A DNA stretch of 64,000 nucleotides from Acidovorax radicis (GTDB taxonomy: Bacteria; Pseudomonadota; Gammaproteobacteria; Burkholderiales; Burkholderiaceae_C). Below the pieces are notes generated by a model. It made no database searches. It was not told the DNA's origin and saw nothing but the letters and a program-made list of their open reading frames with translations. The translations under genes were made by a program, and so were the position numbers. Location of the stretch: the NCBI RefSeq assembly GCF_020510705.1, contig NZ_CP075184.1, positions 2,418,001 to 2,482,000 on the forward strand, read 5' to 3'. Below, piece by piece: positions 10,671 to 18,792 of this stretch (position 1 is the stretch's first letter; every line of letters begins with the position of its first letter).

Positions 10671-11255
10671 CTATTGCTCAATCAACAGTTCGTCGTAGAC
10701 GTTGCTGATCCCCAGAATGCCGTAGGTCACCTTCATGAATCGGCGCATCGCCAAGGATGACTTCGGTGCTGGCGGTGCGTTTTCCGTTGCCGAGAGGGAG
10801 GATGCCACTGTCTGCGGGCTCTGCAAGGCGTTTGTTTGGGTGCTGCGTGCGCGGCGCACCGCGCGTTGACGCGTAAGGAACTCTGGGGAGGGCGTGTAGC
10901 TGCTGGGTGTGGGAAGGGCCAGTGCTACCCCAGCAGAAAAAATGAAGCTATCCACCTGGATCACACCCTCCACATTCTGGGTGATGAACAGGGCAAGATC
11001 CAGCTGCGTCTGGTCTGCCACCATGCCGCTCAGCAGTACCACTCCCTGGTGCGAGTCGACACCAATGTCCACAGCGTGAGTCACCGGAGAGCGCCCCAAG
11101 GCCTCTTTGACGCGTTCATTGAGCACACTGTCTTGCGCGTGTTGAGCGGTTGTTGTTGTTGTTGTTGTTGAGGTGAGTGGCTCCCGTGAGTCCGCCACCT
11201 CAGTGCCTTTGCAGCCTAGCAGCGATAACAGCGATGCAAGAAAGAGTAGGCGCAG
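10671..11255 (-). CDS. BON-domain lipoprotein with a non-canonical start
   Basis: Probable envelope lipoprotein. The BON domain (LNERVKEALG through GVVLLSGMVADQTQLDLAL to VEGVIQVDSFIF) resembles OsmY-type domains thought to bind membrane or envelope components. The first standard start in frame is a GTG at 11198, but the frame continues upstream into a textbook lipoprotein signal, L-R-L-L-F-L-A-S-L-L-S-L-L-G-C, with the lipobox Cys at 11211-11213. Between it and the stop at 11277-11279 there is no ATG, GTG or TTG; a CTG at 11255 or an ACG at 11270 are the only candidates, so I set the start at the CTG. A Thr-rich linker coded by a trinucleotide repeat separates the lipidated Cys from the BON domain. 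Confidence 0.6.
   Translation of the reverse strand: MRLLFLASLLSLLGCKGTEVADSREPLTSTTTTTTTAQHAQDSVLNERVKEALGRSPVTHAVDIGVDSHQGVVLLSGMVADQTQLDLALFITQNVEGVIQVDSFIFSAGVALALPTPSSYTPSPEFLTRQRAVRRARSTQTNALQSPQTVASSLSATENAPPAPKSSLAMRRFMKVTYGILGISNVYDELLIEQ
11149..11169. repeat. (GTT)7 trinucleotide repeat coding for poly-Thr
   Basis: Seven GTT units on the plus strand, read on the minus strand as a run of Thr codons just after the lipobox of the BON-domain lipoprotein. Slippage would change linker length in frame rather than switch the gene off. Confidence 0.85.
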
Positions 11256-11454
11256 TCCACCAAGGCGCGTACGTGGCTAGTGGCAAAAAATGGGGTGAAG
11301 CGTCGTCATGGTACATGCCCTCAAAGAGCCGGTCGGCAAGGTGGCAACCGTTGTATGTACTTTTGCAGAAGGCGGGGCGGGCGTCTGTTCGTAACCGTAC
11401 CCATGGCCATGTATCTTTTTACTTTGCGAGGGAGGGGCGGACTACGGGTTCCGA

Positions 11455-12315
11455 TCAGCGATCGGCGCAGTGAAAAGCAAATCCGCAGCCGTCGCGTTTC
11501 GCCGCATACATCGCGGCGTCCGCGCAAGCGAGCAAACCGTCAGCCGTGATCCCATGTTGTGGGCAAATCGCAATCCCGATGCTAGGGCGCACCAGCAGTT
11601 GCAGGGTGCCAATTTTCATGGGGGCAGATACAGCCTCCAGCAGCTTTTTGCACAACAGCCGTAACGGTGTCATGTCAACCACGTCCAGCAATAGGCAGAC
11701 AAATTCGTCACCGCCCAGGCGCACCACGGTGTCGCCACGGCGCACCGCTGCACGCAGTCGCGCGGCGGTGATGCACAAGACTTCGTCTCCAACGCCGTGC
11801 CCATACAGATCGTTCACGGCCTTGAAGGCGTCCAGGTCGATGTACAACACGGTGAGCCCAGGGCTGTCGGGCCCACGCTCTGCCAGCGTGTGACTCAGCT
11901 GCTCCAGCAAATGACGTCTGTTGGGCAAGGTGGTCAGCTCGTCATGCAAGGCCATGTGGCGCGCGCGTCGCTCGCCACATCGCACAAGATCCAGGTCGGT
12001 TTCGGCCTTGATCAGTGCGGTCTGGGCGGTGTGAAAGGCGCGCTCCAGCTCTAGCCGCTGTGCCGTTTCGCGTTGCAGTGCTGTGTGCATTTCATCCAGC
12101 GCTGCCACACACTCATTCATGCTGAAGTTAGGGCCTGGTGTGGTGGTGGCGCGCAGCGTCTGATTTTCTTGCAGCGCATCGCCTGAGAGTTCCCGGTTGA
12201 CCAGCCGCGACCGCAGGGCACGCAGCACTTGGTTCCAGTGCTGCAGTTGCCTTGCGCTGGGCCATGACGTGGTGAGCGTTTTGCCAAACAGAAATTTTTT
12301 TTGATTGATACCCAT
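11455..12315 (-). CDS. Diguanylate cyclase (GGDEF), soluble
   Basis: Makes the second messenger c-di-GMP from two GTP. The 286-residue protein has an uncharacterised, partly helical N-terminal region (residues about 1-125) with a coiled-coil-like stretch, then a complete GGDEF domain: DELTTLPNRRHLL, YIDLDAFKAVNDLYGHGVGD and an intact LGGDEF near residue 200. An RRGD sequence ending five residues before GGDEF matches the RxxD inhibitory site, so product inhibition is likely. No membrane segment or signal peptide is visible. It is transcribed away from a second GGDEF gene about 520 bp off. Confidence 0.9.
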   Translation of the reverse strand: MGINQKKFLFGKTLTTSWPSARQLQHWNQVLRALRSRLVNRELSGDALQENQTLRATTTPGPNFSMNECVAALDEMHTALQRETAQRLELERAFHTAQTALIKAETDLDLVRCGERRARHMALHDELTTLPNRRHLLEQLSHTLAERGPDSPGLTVLYIDLDAFKAVNDLYGHGVGDEVLCITAARLRAAVRRGDTVVRLGGDEFVCLLLDVVDMTPLRLLCKKLLEAVSAPMKIGTLQLLVRPSIGIAICPQHGITADGLLACADAAMYAAKRDGCGFAFHCADR

Positions 12316-12836
12316 ATGCCGGTCCTTTGAATGCAGCCGCCACTGTCAGAGAAACAGCGGGGCAACGCGAAGTCGGGACAAGGGCATGGTCATCAGAACA
12401 ATGTCCTTACTAGTGATGGAGTCTGCGGGGTCTAAGGGCTTCTCACTGTCTGCCAGCGCACATAGGGCGACATGCTGCGTCTGTGTTGCGAAAAAGGGGT
12501 GATTGATCGCGGTATACACACAATCAGTAGATCCCCGACCGAAAACATAAGCACAGGCTATGGGACGCTTGCATGCGGCTTTCGTTGGCCGCCCGGTGCC
12601 AGGATTTCGTCATGCATTTCGAAGCTGCGGGTTGTTGCGATCCGGTGCGGATCGGTGCTGATGGAGCTTGATGGGGCGGGATTCTGGGCTTCGTCTGACT
12701 GTTGCGTACAGCCACTAGCGCTTGTGCGGCCGCTTGCGCGAGGGCGTGTGATGCTACATTCATGAGAGCGTCGGGCCACCGTTTGCTCCGCAGGTCATGC
12801 GCCCCATCCCTACCGCTGCTCCAGAGGAACCCACCC
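12316..12836. other. Intergenic region between two divergent GGDEF genes
   Basis: About 520 bp holding the promoters of the two divergent diguanylate cyclase genes. No convincing gene, tRNA or strong repeat was seen. An AGAGGA ribosome-binding site at 12823-12828 serves the rightward gene. Confidence 0.5.
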
Positions 12837-13868
12837 ATGTCACCGGAACGCCAGCGACTGATTCGCCTGTTGTTCGAGGAATACATCGAACTGTACGCAG
12901 CGCGTGATGCTCGCTTGCTAGAGCGCTTCAGCGACAACTTCAGCGGCTTTTCGGGCAGCGGCGACCGTCTGATCAAAACCCGTGCCGAGTGGATTGGCGT
13001 GATGCAGCATGATTTTCGGCAGGTGCCGGGCCGCATCGGGATCCAGATGGTGGATCTGTTGGTGCAGGACCTGGGGTCGGATCTGGTGGCGGCCACCGCT
13101 TTTTTTCATATTCATTTGCCGATCCCCGATGCGCTGTTTTCGCAAGAAACAGCTCGCAAAGTCGTGCTGTTTCGGCGCGAAGACATCGACATCTGGAAGA
13201 TCGCGCACGTCAGTGTGTCCATCCCTTTTGGCAAGGCGCGTGACAACGAGGTGTATTCCCTCCACGAATTGCGGCAGCACAACCGTGATCTCGAAACCTT
13301 GGTGCAAGAGCGTACCGAGGCGTTGGCCCAGGCCAATCACAGTTTGGCGGTGCTGAGCAATACCGACACCCTCACGGGCGTCGCCAACCGCCACCATTTC
13401 GACGATGCCCTGGCCCACGAATGGGCGCGCGCACAGCGGGCCCACACGCCAGTGGCGCTCATCATGCTGGACGTGGATGGGTTCAGGCCGTTCAACGAAC
13501 ACTATGGGCATCTGGCCGGCGATGCCTGCCTGCAGACCCTGGCGCTCACGCTGGTGCAAACCTGCGCCGGGCGTGAAGGCGGCCTGGTGGCGCGGTTTGG
13601 AGGGGAAGAGTTCATGGTGCTGCTGCCGGGTGTTGATGGGCTGGTGGCAGCAGAGGTGGCACGCCAGATTCAAGAGGCGATCCGCCATCTGGCCTTGCCG
13701 CACGAAGGCGCGCCATGGGGGTCTGTCACGGCCAGCTTCGGGGTGGCAAGCCTGCACCCGGAGCGCGACCAGTTGCCCGAAGCGCTGGTGCGCCAGGCTG
13801 ATCGCGCCTTGCTCCGCGCCAAGCAGTTGGGGCGCAATCGGGTCGAAGTGGCCAGCACCGGCGCGTAG
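12837..13868 (+). CDS. Diguanylate cyclase with N-terminal SnoaL/NTF2-like domain
   Basis: A 343-residue protein. The N-terminal part (residues about 1-140: LLFEEYIELYAARDARLLERF, then FHIHLPIPDALFS and FRREDIDIWKIAHVSVS) looks like a SnoaL/NTF2-like fold that could bind a small ligand. A short coiled coil (HELRQHNRDLETLVQERTEAL) links it to a GGDEF domain with DTLTGVANRHHFD, MLDVDGFRPFNEHYGHLAGD and an active-site variant GGEEF near residue 255. The RxxD inhibitory site is missing (REGG at that place), unlike the neighbouring cyclase. The ATG at 12837 is preferred to an upstream GTG/ATG extension because AGAGGA lies about 9 nt upstream. Confidence 0.85.
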   Translation: MSPERQRLIRLLFEEYIELYAARDARLLERFSDNFSGFSGSGDRLIKTRAEWIGVMQHDFRQVPGRIGIQMVDLLVQDLGSDLVAATAFFHIHLPIPDALFSQETARKVVLFRREDIDIWKIAHVSVSIPFGKARDNEVYSLHELRQHNRDLETLVQERTEALAQANHSLAVLSNTDTLTGVANRHHFDDALAHEWARAQRAHTPVALIMLDVDGFRPFNEHYGHLAGDACLQTLALTLVQTCAGREGGLVARFGGEEFMVLLPGVDGLVAAEVARQIQEAIRHLALPHEGAPWGSVTASFGVASLHPERDQLPEALVRQADRALLRAKQLGRNRVEVASTGA

Positions 13869-13991
13869 CCCAGCGAAGAGCGCCCTGGTGCTGTCGGGAC
13901 CAATAGGCAACACAAAGGCGACGCAAGGGCGATGCGAGGGTATTGCGGGTTAACCCGCAAGTTCGTGGCTAATTTGTCACAATCGCGGGCT

Positions 13992-15233
13992 ATGCCTTTT
14001 TCCCGCTTTTTCAAGATGGCCCTGATCCTGGGCCTGCTTTCGGCCATCGGCCCGTTTGCCATCGACATGTATTTGCCCGCGCTGCCCGCGATTGGCGCGA
14101 GCCTGCGCGCCGAAGTGGGTGCAGTGCAATGGAGCCTGACCGCATTTTTTGTTGCTCTGGGCGTGGGTCAGCTCTTTTATGGCCCGGTGTCCGACATGGT
14201 GGGCCGCAAGCCGCCGCTGTATGCGGGGCTGGCGCTTTTCCTGCTGGCCAGTGTGGGCTGTGCGCTGGCGACCGACATTCAGACCCTGGTGGCCCTGCGT
14301 TTTGTGCAGGGGCTGGGCGCTGCGGCCGGTATGGCCATTCCGCGCGCCGTGGTGCGTGACCTGCACACTGGCGCCGAGGCGGCGCGCCTCATGTCGCTGC
14401 TCATGCTGGTGTTCAGCGTTTCGCCGCTGCTGGCGCCGCTGGCGGGCAGTGGCGTCATCGCGGTGGTGGGCTGGCGCGGCGTGTTCTGGGCCGTGGCGAT
14501 TGCGGCGGCGGCTGGTCTGGTCCTGGTGTCGCAAGGCCTGGGCGAAACACGGCCTGCGAGCGAGCGGCGTGAAAGCAGCCTTGCCAGCGCTTTGGCGGGC
14601 TATTGGCTGTTGCTGCGCGACCCGCATTACCTGGGGTTGGTGTTCATCGGGGGGAGCTCGATGGCCGGGTTTTTTGTGTACCTCGCAGGCTCGCCGTTTG
14701 TGCTGATCAACCACTACGGCCTGACGCCTGTGGAGTACAGCCTGGCGTTTTCGGTGAATGCGGCGGCCTTTTTTGTGTCTGCACAGTTCAATGCCCGGAT
14801 GGGGCGCCGCTTTGGGTTGGTGCCCACCGTGAAATTTGCCGTGTCGGCCGCTGGGGTGGTGATGCTGGCCCTGCTGGCCTATTACCTTGCCGGTGGTGAT
14901 GCGTTGGCCGTGCTGCTGGCCCTGTATTTTGTGGCCAGCGGCTTCATGGGGCTGGTGATTCCTACGGCTTCGGTGCTGGCGCTGGAAGAACACGGGGCGA
15001 TTGCAGGCACGGCGTCGGCGCTGCTGGGCACGCTGCAGATGTTGATGGGGGCGGCGGCCATGGGCCTGGTCGGCATTTTTGCCAACGGGGAGCCGCTGCC
15101 CATGGTGATTGGCATGGCGGCCGGTGCGTTGGTAGGGGGGGCCCTGACGTGGGTCACGCTCGGTGGCGCGCGGGCGCACCGCGTGCACGGCGCGCACAAC
15201 GTGCAGAACGTGCAACGCGCCCCCCGCTCATGA
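13992..15233 (+). CDS. Bcr/CflA-family MFS drug exporter
   Basis: Inner-membrane proton-driven exporter of about 413 residues with roughly twelve hydrophobic helices. The family signature sits at the N-terminus (AIDMYLPALPAIG) and the MFS loop motif reads GPVSDMVGRKPPLYAG. The ATG at 13992 is chosen over an in-frame extension to 13932 because the extension is not membrane-like. Its stop overlaps the start of the next exporter gene by ATGA, so the two are translationally coupled. Substrate cannot be told from sequence. Confidence 0.88.
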   Translation: MPFSRFFKMALILGLLSAIGPFAIDMYLPALPAIGASLRAEVGAVQWSLTAFFVALGVGQLFYGPVSDMVGRKPPLYAGLALFLLASVGCALATDIQTLVALRFVQGLGAAAGMAIPRAVVRDLHTGAEAARLMSLLMLVFSVSPLLAPLAGSGVIAVVGWRGVFWAVAIAAAAGLVLVSQGLGETRPASERRESSLASALAGYWLLLRDPHYLGLVFIGGSSMAGFFVYLAGSPFVLINHYGLTPVEYSLAFSVNAAAFFVSAQFNARMGRRFGLVPTVKFAVSAAGVVMLALLAYYLAGGDALAVLLALYFVASGFMGLVIPTASVLALEEHGAIAGTASALLGTLQMLMGAAAMGLVGIFANGEPLPMVIGMAAGALVGGALTWVTLGGARAHRVHGAHNVQNVQRAPRS

Positions 15234-16657
15234 ATACCGGTGCGCCTGCCCCCGCCTCTTTGCCAGCCTTTGGGCATGACGGCCTGAGCGATCCGGCCCG
15301 TCGCCAGGCAATGCTGGTCATTGTGTTGGGCCTGACGTTGGCCGTGCTGGACAGCAGCATTGTCAACCTCGCCCTGCCAGGCATTGCGCATGAGCTGAAC
15401 GCCGGTGCGTCGCAGGCGATCTGGGTGGTCAACGCCTACCAGATGGGGGCACTGGTGTTGCTGCTGCCGCTGGCTGCGCTGGGCGATCGTTTTGGCTATC
15501 GGCGGGTGTATCTGGTGGGCATGACGCTGTTCACGCTGGCCTCGGTGGGCGCCATGCTGGCGTCCTCGCTGTGGACGCTGGTCGCGGCGCGTGCGCTGCA
15601 GGGGCTGGGTGCGGCGGGCATCATGAGTGTGAACGCTGCGCTGGTGCGCTTGATTTATCCGCGTGCGCTGCTGGGGCGGGGCATGGCGATCAATTCGCTG
15701 GTGGTAGCGACGTCGTCGATGGCTGGCCCTTCAGTGGCAGCGGCGATTCTGTCAGTGGCTTCGTGGCAGTGGTTGTTTGCGCTGAACCTGCCGCTGGGTC
15801 TGTTCACGGTATGGCTGGGTCGGCGTGAGTTGCCCCATAACATCGTGAAAGGGGTGAAGGGGCACGGAGCACCGCGTTTTTCATTCATCGACGTGGCTCT
15901 GAACGTGACCATGTTCACGCTGATTTTCATCGGCGGTGAGCAGTTGGGTGTGCGAGGTGCCGCAGCCCAGGGGGCCGGTATGGGCTGGCTGCTGCTGGCT
16001 GCGGGTGTGGGCCTGGGGGTGTTTTATGTGCGGCGCCAATGGCACCTGGCTGCGCCGCTGTTCCCTGTGGATCTGCTGCGAAAGCCCGTGTTTGCACTGT
16101 CGATGGGTTCGTCGGTGAGCGCGTTTTGTGCCCAGATGCTGGCTTTTTTATCGCTGCCCTTTTTGCTGCTGGAGGTGCACGGCCGCTCACACATCGAGGC
16201 GGGGCTGCTGATCACCGCATGGCCACTGGCCATCGTCATCGTGGCGCCCATTGCAGGCCGGCTCATCGGTCGTTATGCCGATGGGCTGCTCGGTGGCATT
16301 GGCATGGCCATCTTTGCGTGTGGCCTGCTTGCCCTGGCATGGCTGCCTGCACATGCCGCCGATGGGGACGTGGTGTGGCGCATGGTGCTGTGTGGTGCGG
16401 GTTTTGCACTGTTCCAGTCCCCCAACAACCACACCATCGTCACGTCGGCCCCATTGCACCGCAGTGGCGCAGCCAGCGGCATGCTCGGCACGGCGCGCCT
16501 CACCGGCCAGACCTTGGGCGCCGTGGTGCTGGCGGCCATTTATGCGGTGTGGAACCAGCACGATGGCCGGGGTGAGTCCATCGCACTGATGCTGGCCGCT
16601 GCAAGCGCCGTGCTGGCCGGCATTTGCAGCACGATGCGCGTACGCACCTCGGCTTGA
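15230..16657 (+). CDS. DHA2-family MFS exporter (EmrB/QacA-like)
   Basis: Inner-membrane multidrug-type exporter of about 475 residues with many hydrophobic segments, consistent with the fourteen-helix DHA2 group. Visible motifs are LDSSIVNLALPGIAHEL in helix 1 and GDRFGYRRVYLVG in the helix 2-3 loop. The ATG at 15230 overlaps the TGA of the Bcr/CflA gene as ATGA. Upstream in-frame codons are Arg/Ala-rich shadow of the previous gene and are excluded. No adjacent membrane-fusion partner is present, so a tripartite pump would need one from elsewhere. Confidence 0.88.
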   Translation: MNTGAPAPASLPAFGHDGLSDPARRQAMLVIVLGLTLAVLDSSIVNLALPGIAHELNAGASQAIWVVNAYQMGALVLLLPLAALGDRFGYRRVYLVGMTLFTLASVGAMLASSLWTLVAARALQGLGAAGIMSVNAALVRLIYPRALLGRGMAINSLVVATSSMAGPSVAAAILSVASWQWLFALNLPLGLFTVWLGRRELPHNIVKGVKGHGAPRFSFIDVALNVTMFTLIFIGGEQLGVRGAAAQGAGMGWLLLAAGVGLGVFYVRRQWHLAAPLFPVDLLRKPVFALSMGSSVSAFCAQMLAFLSLPFLLLEVHGRSHIEAGLLITAWPLAIVIVAPIAGRLIGRYADGLLGGIGMAIFACGLLALAWLPAHAADGDVVWRMVLCGAGFALFQSPNNHTIVTSAPLHRSGAASGMLGTARLTGQTLGAVVLAAIYAVWNQHDGRGESIALMLAAASAVLAGICSTMRVRTSA

Positions 16658-16699
16658 AGGGGCGGAGCGGTTGTGAGCGGCAGGCCGCCTTGGCCGCAC

Positions 16700-17326
16700 T
16701 CAGCGGGCCATGATCATGCGCAGGCCCAACCCGACGAACACCATGCCCGCGATGCGATCGAGCCAGAGGCCCGCGCGGGGCCTGCGTGTCAGCCAGCCGC
16801 CGATGGCGCCGGCAAAGTAGCCAAGCAGCGCGAACAGCACGGCAGCCTGTGCCGTGAACAGCAGCCCCAGCAGGCCCAGTTGCAGCCCGACGTTGCCTTG
16901 GGAAGGCACCACAAACTGCGGCAGGAACGACAGGAAAAAAAGCACCACCTTGGGGTTGATGGCGTTGGCCACCAGCCCCTTGGCGAACAGGCCGCGCAGC
17001 GTCTGGCTGCGCTCGCTGGCCGAGTCCATCTGTGTGCCGCCCCGGCTGCGCAGTGCCTGAATGCCCAGCCAGACCAGATACAACCCGCCGACCCACTTGA
17101 GCAGCGTGAAGGCCATGGGCGAACCCGCAACGAGCGCGCTGACCCCGATGGCCGCCAGCACCGTGTGGCTCAGGCATCCCAACGCGCAGCCCAGGCCGAA
17201 AGCAATGCCCTGCCTGCGGCCCTTGGACATGCCCATGCCAAGCACCATCAGGTTGTCAGGCCCGGGGGTGGCCGTGATGAGGACGGCGACGAGGAGGAAC
17301 GAGAGAGACTGCGAGAGCGTGAGCAT
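16700..17326 (-). CDS. LysE/RhtB-family amino acid exporter
   Basis: Inner-membrane exporter of 208 residues with about six hydrophobic helices. The family signature ATPGPDNLMVLGMGMSKGRR lies at the end of helix 1 and NPKVVLFFLSFLPQFV is conserved in the middle. Members export amino acids or related small molecules; which substrate is used here cannot be said. It is convergent with the MFS pair, with only about 40 bp between stops. Confidence 0.88.
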   Translation of the reverse strand: MLTLSQSLSFLLVAVLITATPGPDNLMVLGMGMSKGRRQGIAFGLGCALGCLSHTVLAAIGVSALVAGSPMAFTLLKWVGGLYLVWLGIQALRSRGGTQMDSASERSQTLRGLFAKGLVANAINPKVVLFFLSFLPQFVVPSQGNVGLQLGLLGLLFTAQAAVLFALLGYFAGAIGGWLTRRPRAGLWLDRIAGMVFVGLGLRMIMAR

Positions 17327-17413
17327 GCGCTGATCATAAAAGCGTCTGATGGCGCTTCGCGGCCTGGCGCGGTCTCGTGGTAGCGGGGTGCCCTGGCTAC
17401 AGCGTTCTGCAGA

Positions 17414-18161
17414 TCACGCCAGGGCGCTCTCGGCCTCATGGTGTCTGTCGAGAGGCGTCCCATTGGTGGCCGTGCGCAGGCAGGAGGCATGTGGGGCGAA
17501 CAAGGCTGCCACGGCTTCGCTAGCGCGTTGGCGCCCCGCCTGGAGTGCGGCCTCGCCAAGGGCCGTACCTTCCACGCTGATGAAATGCACGTCATGCAGC
17601 CCCAGGGTGCCCAGGGTGTGTTGCAGGTAAGGCCGCAAGAAGTCGGGCTGGCGCGCCCGCTCACCACTGATGAACCCGCCGCACGAGATCGCCACATAGA
17701 CGGGGCGGTTACGCAGCGTGCCAACCTTGCCTTGTGGTGTGACGCTGAAAGTGGCGCGTATTCGCACGATATGGTCCACCCACGCCTTCAGCGCCGACGG
17801 CAGTGTGAAGTTGTGCATGGGTGTGGCGATGACAACCACGTCGGCCGCATCGAGTTGTGCAATCAAGCGGTCCGACCGATGCAGTGCGGTGCCTTGGGCC
17901 GGGGGCTCTTCGGATCGGCTGGCGAGGCCAGTGCAGCGGCATAGCCACCGTCAACTGCTGGCAGCTCGTGGGTGTCGAGATCGGTGGTGTGGAGGGTGCG
18001 GCCACCGGCCTGCAAGGTGAGCGCTTCGAGAATCTCTTGCGACAGTCGGCGGCTTTCGGATTCAGCCCACGGGGGCTGGCGATGATGCGCAGCACGTGCA
18101 CGGGACGGTCAGGTGTGGCAGGGAGAGTGGCGGCAGCATTCATGGCATTCATGGCATTCAT
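17414..18161 (-). pseudogene. azoR: FMN-dependent NADH-azoreductase (AzoR) gene broken by two frameshifts
   Basis: Flavodoxin-fold NADH:quinone/azo reductase, now in three frames. Frame 1 gives VHVLRIIASPRG; near 18065 the frame shifts and continues as SESRRLSQEILEALTLQAGG, then TTDLDTHELPAVDGGYAAALA. A second shift near 17915 restores the rest: SEEPPAQGTALHRSDRLIAQ, then TPMHNFTLPSALKAWVDHIV and ISCGGFISGE, typical AzoR motifs. One missing base at each point would rebuild a full-length protein. The order and spacing of conserved blocks are intact, so the lesions are recent or are sequencing errors in C/G-rich runs. The 5' end has three tandem ATGAATGCC units, giving three possible start codons. 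Confidence 0.75.
18135..18161 (-). repeat. Three tandem 9-bp units ATGAATGCC at the azoR start
   Basis: Two perfect copies and one with a final T instead of C, each offering an in-frame ATG. The repeat keeps frame, so copy-number change would alter only the N-terminus. Confidence 0.85.
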
Positions 18162-18227
18162 GGCGTTGTGAAAAAGGTGGGCCCATTCAACACACGGTGT
18201 GCAAGAAGAGGGGGCGGAGCGCATGGA

Positions 18228-18728
18228 TCAACCTCCGTCGAGCGGCCTTTGAAAACGCAGTGCGCCTGTATAGAGCCCTTCGCGAAAGTAAAAGCGCTGG
18301 GCGCGTGCATTGGCCAGGCCTGTGTCCAGCACCAGCCGTGCGCAGCCTTCTGCGCGCGCCACCCGGTCGAGCGCTCGCAGCAAGCGTGATCCCCATTGGT
18401 TTCCACGATGGGATTCGGCGGAGACCAGGTCGTCCACGTAAAGAAAGCGGCCATAGACCAGGTTTTCCTGCAGTCGATAGCCTGCCAGCGCGACCAAGGT
18501 TCCGTCTGATCCGAAGGCGCCGACGAGGTGATAGCCCTGAGTACGCATGCGCGCCACGCGGGCCACGAAATCGTCTTCGCCCCCCAGATGGGGCCGCAGC
18601 TCACGCATCAGCGGCGTGGCCATGCGCAGGTCGCCTGCCGAATCGAGTGGGCGCAGCGCGCCGTCTGCCAGGTCCAGCACGCTGGGCTGGTGCTGCGGCA
18701 AAGAGTGCAATGAGTGCGAAGTGGTCAT
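18228..18728 (-). CDS. GNAT-family N-acetyltransferase
   Basis: Acetyl-CoA-dependent acetyltransferase of 166 residues; substrate unknown. The conserved core runs from GYRLQENLVYGRFLYVDDLV through the acetyl-CoA pyrophosphate-binding loop SHRGNQWGSRLLRALDRVA near residues 106-125 and ends with LDTGLANARAQRFYFREGL, the usual final strands. The gene is divergent from the MocR-type regulator, with about 65 bp between their starts, an arrangement in which such regulators often control the neighbour; here that is inference. Confidence 0.85.
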   Translation of the reverse strand: MTTSHSLHSLPQHQPSVLDLADGALRPLDSAGDLRMATPLMRELRPHLGGEDDFVARVARMRTQGYHLVGAFGSDGTLVALAGYRLQENLVYGRFLYVDDLVSAESHRGNQWGSRLLRALDRVARAEGCARLVLDTGLANARAQRFYFREGLYTGALRFQRPLDGG

Positions 18729-18792
18729 GGCGCCATGCTAGGGCGTGCATGCCACAATTCCATGAACCATGAATCGACATATCAACTAGGCC

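Noticed and set aside
10410..10760. Small plus-strand frame after the second Crp-like gene
   Set aside because: No ribosome-binding site or family features, and it overlaps the end of the BON-domain gene.
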